Shown here piece after piece: positions 56,473 to 64,000 of a stretch of 64,000 bases of DNA. The DNA lies in NCBI GenBank assembly GCA_033065855.1, contig JAVXUO010001474.1, positions 1 to 64,000 on the forward strand. The letters are read 5' to 3'. How positions within the stretch are numbered: the first letter of the stretch is position 1; every line of letters begins with the position of its first letter. The notes beneath the pieces were generated by a model that worked only from the letters and a program-made list of their open reading frames with translations, made no database searches and had not been told where the DNA came from. The translations under genes were made by a program, and so were the position numbers. This stretch comes from Escallonia rubra. Its lineage: Eukaryota > Streptophyta > Magnoliopsida > Escalloniales > Escalloniaceae.

Positions 56473-59382
56473 GCAGTCAATTTTTTTTCTTTCCTTTGGC
56501 AAAAGTAATATCTACTTGACGATAGGACTTGCTAATTCTAAAGGTGGTATTAAAATTTCACAGGCTATAGATGAATTGCATTTCTATTTTTCTTTTTCGT
56601 GGAAAAACAAAAAATCTACACGTTGTTTGATACTATTTCTTGCACTTTTTGTATGATGATACGAGTGCTGAGTTCCATGAAAGTTCGCAAACATTTTTTA
56701 TTTTCGTATGAAAGAAAATTGTATTTGAAAAAAAAGAGTAAATTAGGTGGTTTTAAAATGGAATTCAAGTATGGCAAACCAAACGATTCGAGCAAGAGCG
56801 GTTTTATCTCTGACGACCAGCAGTGCATTTTGGGAGTGGAATTATATGTTTTACGTTCTGTCAAGTGGCCAAATATATTCTTTGTAATGAAATTTTATTT
56901 TTTATTTCGCTTAAATTGTCGTTTATATCCCTAAATGTCCCTTCAATCATGGAATGCCATTATTTGTAATTGGAAAGAGTTAGAATAATTCTAGGAGTCT
57001 TCAAGGGGTTACGTACCTATACCTATACGTTGAATTCATAGTGTCCATCTTGTTGGTTACCATTTTTACAATTTTCACTTTGTCCAAACTCAAACTTTCT
57101 TTTTTGGTTATTTTTCTAAGATTTTTTGTTTTGAAAAACACCGAAATCGAATAGTATCACTAATATATGCTGCATAAGTTCGCCCACCCAGTTAAACGTA
57201 GCAATGTATTGAAAGGTGGTATATAAAAAAATAGAAATGTCTTCGTCTATGTTACATGAACTCTCCAAATTTTGTGAAGTATCAATGTCAGACACTCGAC
57301 ACTTGAACATGTGTATGTGATATGTGTCCAATACATTTAATAGGATATGCCACTAATGATACTATCTTAAAGTGCTTCTTTTAATTCGTTATTACTTTCA
57401 GATGAGATAATATTTTTAATCTAAAGAATGTGCGTCACAGAACACACCATGTTCCCTAAGGAGTAGCTAAAAAATAGTAATAAACAGAACTATTTTGCCG
57501 TATTCCCGTATCTTGGGTTTTAAAATTAGATAAGTCCGTCACTTGGACACTTATCTGACATGGATACTCGTGCTGAGTCCATGTAACCTATGCCTTCGCA
57601 TTTTATAGTAGTAGTGAACTAAATATCATTCTTAATCCTCTTAGATTTTCGAGGACATGGTAACGAAGCAGAGCGTCATCTTATTGGTAATTATATGTAA
57701 ATATTCACATAGGAAAAAGTAAATCAAAATTTACTATTGAACATGGACTTAGAGCCTGCTTGGGATTAATTTTGGAATGATCAAACTTGTCGGGTTGCTA
57801 GGTTTAATTTGTAAACATTCAAAATTGAGTAAACAAACCTTCAGAAGCTGAAAAACTGATTACATCATAATCCAAGAAAATGAAGATTACGGATTAGACA
57901 TTTTTTCATAATCAGGTTTTTTGGTTAAGTAAAGTACCAAAGTATCCCTACTAATTACAAAAACCTTTTACACAAAAATTTAGTCTTTTTTGCCTTCGAG
58001 AAACAATCCCGGACTCCTAAATTTTGTGTTCCAAATGTCACTGAAGATGGTCTTGACCAAAGTGCCCCTAAATAATTAACAATGACCAAAAGGGTACCCG
58101 AATCCCCCAAACAGTGCCTTGGAAGTCCAAAAGCTGCTGTTTTGTCCACGCTAAGGCACAGTAGCAGGTAGCAGGTAGCAGCAACAGCATGGTCCCAAAA
58201 TTACTTTTTCTTATGGTCAACTCTTGGATTAGTACTAATAATAATAATAATAGTCCTCTTACTCGTTTTGTCTTACTTCTTTTTAGTGAACTGTGAACAC
58301 AAGAAAATAAAATAAAATAGAATAAAGTACTTAAAAAGCAAGAAGAATCACTGGTCAAAAAGGGTCATCTAGAAAAGTTCCCCCCATTAATCTACTTTGG
58401 GATGATGGGCAATTTCCTACTAGCAATACCACAAATACAAAAAAATGAAATTAACAATGAATCCACATTTAAGATTACGAAGATCTTAGCCCCTTTAACT
58501 TTTTAGGATTTTCTTGAGATTTTTGTATTCCGATTTTACGTTCATTTGACTTGAAAATAACTTTATTTGATTGCTGAGTAGTCTTCAAGGTAATACTAAA
58601 AACTATAAAAGATACTTACGTTTCTTTTCCTTTCTTTTCTTTTCTTGTTTCGTCACCTACTTTCCCTCGTGCAAACTCACTCAAATAAAAATGATAATTT
58701 GATGAGCATGTTTGAGAAAAAAGAACGTACAATCCTATAACGTAAAATCATGTGGGCTTCATCTAAACCAAAGATGGTAGATGAAGCGTAAATTAGAATC
58801 TTTATAAAAGGTAAAAGAATAATCAACCGGCGATCTTTGTTTTTTTAATCTTTTTTAGCAAAAGGGTAGTATTGATATTATAATTTCAACTTTTGTAAGA
58901 GAATGTCAATAAAAACAATTCATTTCTCTACTCAATACAGCACAAATACCAAATTATTGCATATCTATTTGCCATCATTACAAGGAAGTCAACACTAAAA
59001 ATCCAATAAAGGCAACATGACATCTGTTGCTAAATTACATATTGATACAAGTAATCCTAGTTTTAATAGTCAAGAATCCAGAAGATTGATGAGAAATGAT
59101 CTTTCTCGTGCTATTTTTGTGTTACTTTACACTCTTTCGTAATTATTGTTAGAAAAATATATATACACGTAACATATCGATACTAAAGAAATAAGACCGT
59201 CGACAACCCTTTTTTCTGGCAGGCAATTTTTTGTTCCAATCCACTCCAAAAAATATAAAATTATTATGACCTTTAATTAATTTATTTTTTTAATTGGCTG
59301 TTGCTACCTCTTGTAGGGCTTCTGCTTGTCTCTTACATTATGTATAATATTTATATTTATATTATTAATGCCCAAAAATTAA
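56473..59382. other. Intergenic, no gene seen
   Basis: AT-rich, with chance open frames such as 56599-56934 without domains. GTGTCCAATAC/TGTCAGACACTCG-like dispersed sequences occur at 57285-57335 and 57530-57560, resembling those in the SEC61 leader intron. Confidence 0.5.
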
Positions 59383-59421
59383 CCCCCCCCCCCCCCCCCC
59401 CACCCACACACACACACACAC
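59383..59421 (+). repeat. Poly-C run followed by (CA)n, just upstream of the PUB17 TATA box
   Basis: Nineteen C residues (59383-59401), then ACCCACACACACACACACAC to 59421. It lies 14 bp before TATAAAA; length polymorphism is likely. Confidence 0.9.
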
Positions 59422-59434
59422 TAGCATAAAGGTG

Positions 59435-59441
59435 TATAAAA
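59435..59441 (+). promoter_or_regulatory. TATA box of PUB17
   Basis: TATAAAA, predicting transcription start near 59466 and a leader of about 355 nt before splicing. Confidence 0.5.
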
Positions 59442-59585
59442 AGTTAAAGACAGGTACCTGCGTGTGTATATATGTACCAGCACAGCAAAGTCCACCCCTC
59501 ACAGTACATTACAAGAAAGAAGAAGAAGAAAACGAATGGACAGAAATCCGGATAATCTTACCACCCGTCAAAGCTAGCCCAAAAG

Positions 59586-59737
59586 GTGAGTCGTTTTCAT
59601 GGCGTCTGCACCACCACCTGCATAGAAAAATCCTTCCTTCATACGCGTAAATTCCCTTCAAAATAAATAAGGAGAAGCCATATTCAACAACCCATTTGCA
59701 TTTAAGACAAACCCAAAAAATTTCTTGACATTTTCAG
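59586..59737 (+). other. Probable 5'UTR intron of PUB17
   Basis: Donor AAAAG/GTGAGT at 59585-59586 and acceptor CATTTTCAG ending at 59737 bracket a 152-nt AT-rich stretch ahead of the start codon. Inference from splice-site consensus only. Confidence 0.45.
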
Positions 59738-59822
59738 ATCTCGAGAGAGAGAACGAGAGCGAGGGAAGTTTGCATCTTTTTTTTCTTTTTTAGTGACAGA
59801 GAAGATTTGACGGGTGATTTTG

Positions 59823-61973
59823 ATGGCATCAGCGGCGATATTCTCGTCTTTGAGGAGGCGGAGATCGCCTGCTTTAGAGGCTTTCTTGGCTCCGGTGGAT
59901 CTCAGCGACGTCGCGTTAGTGGAAACCCTGGCGGTGGTGGCAGGTGAGCTGGTTTCATCGTTCTCGGGCAGAACGATGCCGTTTCATCGCAAGAATTCAA
60001 GGTCCCTTGTGCGCAAAATTGAGGTAATCTTTATGTTGTTGGAGTATCTTAAGGACAATGGGTCAAAGCTGCCGTCAACGGCCATTTTGTGTTGCAAGGA
60101 GCTGTATTTGTTGTTGTACAGGTGCAAGATTTTGCTAGATTACTGCTCCCAATCTAGTAAGTTATGGCTGTTGCTTCAAAACCATTCAATTTCTGGCCAT
60201 TTTCATGATCTGAATCAAGAGATATCTACCCTTTTAGATATTTTGCCTGTCAGAGAATTGGGTTTAAGTGATGATGTTAGGGAGCAGGTCGAATTGTTAA
60301 GAAAGCAATCAAGGCGGGCGAAAGTGTTTATCGATGGTCACGATGAGGCCTTGAGGCTGAGGTTCTTTTCGTTATTGAGCGATTTCGAAGTGGGACAGAT
60401 CCCCAATCCGGTGGAATTGTATGGCTTTTTTGTTCAGAAGTTGGGAATTCGTGATGTGAGGAATTTTAGGAGTGAAATTGAGTTCTTGGAGGAGCAGATT
60501 GTTAATCATGACGGAGATGTTGAACCTACTGCGTCGGTGCTAAACGGGTTTGTGGCGGTGGCGCGGTATTGTAGGTTTTTGTTGTTTGGGTTCGAGGACG
60601 ATGAGGTGGAGTTCGGTGGGAGGCATAAGAAGGCGACTAAAGGGTTGATCTCTCGGGAGATTGCGGATACGTTTATTACGGTTCCGAAGGATTTCTGTTG
60701 TCCGATATCGTTGGATTTGATGACAGACCCGGTGATTGTTTCGACCGGGCAGACATATGACCGGGTTTCCATTTTGAGGTGGATTGAGGAAGGGCATTGT
60801 ACTTGCCCGAAGACGGGGCAACTTCTTGTTCACAAACGGCCTGTGCCCAATCGGGCTCTTAGGAATTTGATTGTGCAGTGGTGTGCTGCTCATGGAATTC
60901 CATATGATCAACCCGAGAGCGCAGAGTCATGTTCTGACGGATTTGCAGCTGCTTCAGCAAGCAAGGCTGCTATTGAGGCTAATAAGGCCACGGCAGGTCT
61001 TCTCATTGAGCAGCTAGCACATGGGTCACATGGTGCGAAAACTGTTGCTGCACGAGAGATACGGTTTTTAGCGAAAACCGGGAAGGAAAATCGGGCTTAC
61101 ATTGCCGAAGCTGGAGCAATACCCCATCTGAAAACGCTGCTGTCGTCACAGAACGCGGTTGCACAAGAGAATTCTGTAACCGCAATGCTTAATTTGTCGA
61201 TATATGATAAGAACAAAAGCCGGATTATTGATGAAATAGGCTGTTTAGGATCAATAGTAGATGTCTTGAGATTTGGGCACACAACTGAGGCCAGGGAAAA
61301 TGCTGCAGCTACACTGTTCAGCCTTTCTGCGGTCCACGATTACAAGAAACGTATTGCGGAAGAAGATGGGGCCGTGGAAGCGCTAGCTGGTTTGTTGACG
61401 GAGGGGACACCAAGAGGAAAGAAGGATGCTGTGACGGCATTATATAATCTCTCTACCCATTCAGATAATTGTGTGAGAATGTTAGAGTCGGGGGCTGTAG
61501 CAGCACTAGTGGCGGCTTTGGGATTCGAAGGTGTTGCAGAAGAAGCGGCAGGTGCATTGGCACTGATTGTTAGGCAGCCGATTGGGGCGACAGCAGTTGG
61601 GAAAGAGGAAATGGCAGTGGCTGGACTACTCGGAATGATGCGCTGCGGGACTCCTAGGGGGAAAGAGAATGCAGTTGCTGCATTGCTCGAGCTCTGTCGG
61701 AGCGGTGGGAAAGTAGCCACCGAGAGGGTGTTGAAGACGCCAGCGTTGGCCGGCTTGCTTCAGACGCTTCTCTTCACCGGAACGAAGCGGGCTCGGAGAA
61801 AAGCAGCATCTCTTGCTAGAGTTTTCCAGAGGTGCGAGAATGGGGCATTACATTTTGGTGGGTTGGGTATAGGTTATGCGTTTGCAAGCAATTCGGCTCC
61901 AAGTAGGGATACTCATACTAGTTTTGCTGGGGATGTCACACTGCAAATGTCAATCTCTGTACCAGTTCTATAG
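59823..61973 (+). CDS. PUB17: U-box domain-containing protein 17 (U-box/ARM-repeat E3 ubiquitin ligase)
   Basis: A single uninterrupted frame, 716 aa plus TAG; the start is the first ATG in frame (MASAAIFSSLRRRRSP), which fits PUB17 proteins. An N-terminal UND region (about 1-280, with YLLLYRCKILLDYCSQSSKL) is followed by the U-box (about 285-360: FCCPISLDLMTDPVIVSTGQ, TYDR, GHCTCPKTGQ, PNRALRNLI), which recruits E2 enzymes. Armadillo repeats follow from about 390 (ARE(I)RFLAKTGKENRAYIAE, NSVTAMLNLSIYDKNKS, ENAAATLFSLSA, KKDAVTALYNLSTH, VAEEAAGALAL, KENAVAALLELCRSG). The C-terminus SISVPVL matches the family. PUB17/ACRE276-type ligases are positive regulators of cell death and defence in Arabidopsis and Solanaceae. 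Nothing is broken. PUB18/19 are relatives but match less well at both ends. Confidence 0.95.
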   Translation: MASAAIFSSLRRRRSPALEAFLAPVDLSDVALVETLAVVAGELVSSFSGRTMPFHRKNSRSLVRKIEVIFMLLEYLKDNGSKLPSTAILCCKELYLLLYRCKILLDYCSQSSKLWLLLQNHSISGHFHDLNQEISTLLDILPVRELGLSDDVREQVELLRKQSRRAKVFIDGHDEALRLRFFSLLSDFEVGQIPNPVELYGFFVQKLGIRDVRNFRSEIEFLEEQIVNHDGDVEPTASVLNGFVAVARYCRFLLFGFEDDEVEFGGRHKKATKGLISREIADTFITVPKDFCCPISLDLMTDPVIVSTGQTYDRVSILRWIEEGHCTCPKTGQLLVHKRPVPNRALRNLIVQWCAAHGIPYDQPESAESCSDGFAAASASKAAIEANKATAGLLIEQLAHGSHGAKTVAAREIRFLAKTGKENRAYIAEAGAIPHLKTLLSSQNAVAQENSVTAMLNLSIYDKNKSRIIDEIGCLGSIVDVLRFGHTTEARENAAATLFSLSAVHDYKKRIAEEDGAVEALAGLLTEGTPRGKKDAVTALYNLSTHSDNCVRMLESGAVAALVAALGFEGVAEEAAGALALIVRQPIGATAVGKEEMAVAGLLGMMRCGTPRGKENAVAALLELCRSGGKVATERVLKTPALAGLLQTLLFTGTKRARRKAASLARVFQRCENGALHFGGLGIGYAFASNSAPSRDTHTSFAGDVTLQMSISVPVL

Positions 61974-64000
61974 TGGTAACATCTGCCCTTCTTGTTGTCA
62001 GCAATTTAGTAGCTTCACAGTTTTACTTGTAATATTTACAAATTCTTTTATTGATATACATAAACCTGAGAAAAAGGTTGAGGATACCATACCTGGTGTT
62101 TTTGGTAGGAATTATGTTTGTTTAAATCATTGTTATCAAAGGCAGTCGTGTAGGGGACAAACAAAACTACACTCCGAGCTCCTAAAGTTTAGAAATTTGC
62201 TAAGTAGCCTAGGCGGTGTCTAGGCGGCGTTGACTGGCCGAGGTCTAGTTGCAAGCCTAAATATTCGCTCGGGATGAGTATGGTTTGGTTGGTTAAGTTT
62301 AGAGGTTGAATACAAATCGAACCCACCATCGGTTTGGAACATAAAAAATCAACCCGTAATTGAATGGTTCGGTTTTAACCAATTGGTTTTAATAGTTTGG
62401 AAGGATTGGGTTTGAACGGTTTGGGCTTGTAGTCATTTTTGGACTTATTTGGGCCTATTCATTGACAATTGGGCCTCCATAACATGGATGATCACAAGTT
62501 TTTTGAAGCATATCTATTGAAGTTAGGTTATATATACATATCAGTGGTCAAGTCAAAAGTGAGGTAAACATTATATAATAACTAGGATTCTAGTAAAATT
62601 AAGAAAAAAATAGTTGCACGCACGCACACACACACACTAGTAAGGATAGCCTGCTTTGCACGTTATATAGTGATTTGATCAAAAAATACAATTAAAATTA
62701 ATTAACACGATTATTATAAACAAATGATAATAAGTAAATCAATTGTAGAAAGTTCATTGCGCAAAATATGGTCTTACTTTCAAACCCAATTAATTATATA
62801 TGTCAATTATCACCAATATTTGTCACTATTTATCACACTTATTTTTTTTGTCACATCAAGTTATTTCTAAAGAGAATTGTAGATATTTCATATTATATCT
62901 TGTTATCTAAGATACACTGTCATTACAATCAGTTTAGAAAATCTTGTACATGTATCTAATTCTCACAAAACACTACAAGTTTGATATTGAAGAAAAGGAA
63001 ATAAAATATTTTAGAGACAATTGATGTTAAGTGTATATACTGGATTGTTTAAAAAAAATTAATATATTTCTATGGCATGTATATAATCTAGGAAGTGAAA
63101 CTGATAATAAGTTTGAATTAATACTAAGTGATATTAATGAAATTTAAAAGTTAAAGCAAAAAGAATTGCCATAGTAAAGTGTCTAACATAAAAGAGTTAT
63201 GATTAATATATGTAGAGCAAAGTTTGTAAGAAATAAGGAGTTGGGAGTTTAAATATTGCAACTTTAAAACCAAGAATCAAATGAACTCAAAAGATTTAGT
63301 GAGGCACATATAGAAACTCAATTTTAGGCAACAAATTTAGTAACTGTAAATTATAAGGATCTTTCTAAAGTTTCATATCGTTTACTTGTAGAGTTTTTGC
63401 TCTTTTTCCTACAAGTACCACCACTAATATTCAAAATATTATCACTTAGTACTTTCAATATTATTCATTTTTCATCTCGTTTATTCTGTACAATGATGGA
63501 TGTTTCTTGTAGTGATGATTGCTGAGGGTCAAAATAAAAACTCTATTTTATTTTCTTTTGCTAGTTTATTATAATTTTCATATATCTATAATTTGAAAAT
63601 AAATCCTTTTTCAATTTCTTCTAGCTTAAATTCTAAATTTCGAGTAAAATTTGTTTAAAACTACGTTTAACTTAGTGTTACCTTCTTTTTTCTACTTTCC
63701 AGTTAAAAAATCTATAGTGTACTTTAAGTCTCCCTTGATAATGTATTTTAAAAGTCTCTTTTATATTTAGTTAGCATGGTCTTGTTCATCTTAGTAGTAC
63801 AATATGGATACTAAGTTAGTTATGCATGTAATTTAGCATATGTTTAGCATAAAATTTTTATTTTTAATACAAATTTATATGATAATAGCTCGATTACTCA
63901 TTTAAAAAGTCAATATGTGCGTGTGTGTGTGTCTTCGCGCGTATGTGTTTTTTTTGAAATTTTTACTACGAAATGAAAGTGAAACTTGATATGAGATAAT
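61974..64000. other. PUB17 3' flank and AT-rich intergenic DNA, no gene seen
   Basis: The first 200 bp are probably 3'UTR. At 62240-62480 a stretch of TTTGGTTTGG/GGTTCGGTTTTAACC-type sequence looks like diffuse repetitive DNA. (CA)n runs occur at 62617-62637 and a (GT)n run at 63917-63932. No open frame with recognisable content to the window end. Confidence 0.5.

Noticed and set aside
60506..61720. Several antisense open frames of 60-126 codons
   Set aside because: Shadows of the PUB17 coding sequence, where codon use avoids stops on the other strand.

Overview
The window is nuclear DNA of a flowering plant, most likely a eudicot. It shows spliced genes with GT/AG introns of 79 bp to 3.5 kb, long AT-rich intergenic stretches, plant LINE, SINE and Mutator-like elements, and five genes whose proteins match well-known plant families. 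The species cannot be named from the sequence alone.

Five protein-coding genes can be built exon by exon, and every splice phase closes: (1) SEC61 alpha, the ER translocon channel, minus strand, 6 coding exons, 475 aa, with a non-coding leader exon; (2) ERD2, the K/HDEL receptor, minus strand, 6 exons, 215 aa; (3) a small UBTD/DC-UbP-type protein, plus strand, 4 exons, 114 aa, with an N-terminal MGC lipidation-type motif; (4) a STICHEL-like DnaX/AAA-type protein, plus strand, 6 exons, 1169 aa; (5) PUB17-type U-box/ARM E3 ligase, plus strand, coding region uninterrupted, 716 aa.

Layout: 1-1640 unassigned sequence with an 80-bp tandem duplication; 1934-6480 SEC61 alpha and its promoter; 7447-12801 an old minus-strand LINE that has lost its endonuclease and most of its reverse transcriptase and is interrupted by a Mutator-like element with 105-bp terminal inverted repeats and a 9-bp target duplication; 13245-15640 two further inverted-repeat elements, one carrying a GC-rich minisatellite; 17260-22040 ERD2 and its promoter; 23500-29070 the UBTD-like gene with SINEs and duplications in its introns; 29585-30398 a 5'-truncated LINE bounded by a perfect 16-bp duplication; 31320-32680 GGT-rich repeats; 32680-37690 AT-rich sequence with no gene seen; 37700-48900 STICHEL-like gene; 49065-51780 a kilobase-scale tandem duplication; 52280-59380 mostly empty, with an LTR-like segment and a 200-bp MITE-like palindrome; 59435-61973 PUB17; 61974-64000 AT-rich, no gene seen.

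Functional links: SEC61 alpha and ERD2 act at opposite ends of ER protein handling (import; retrieval of escaped chaperones) and lie about 12.5 kb apart on the same strand. Both upstream regions carry ACGT-core sites (CCACGTGG and TGACGTGGC) of the kind used by unfolded-protein-response bZIP factors. The other three genes have no obvious shared role. Nothing resembling a new multi-gene system was found; the most informative novelties are the nested and tandemly duplicated mobile elements.
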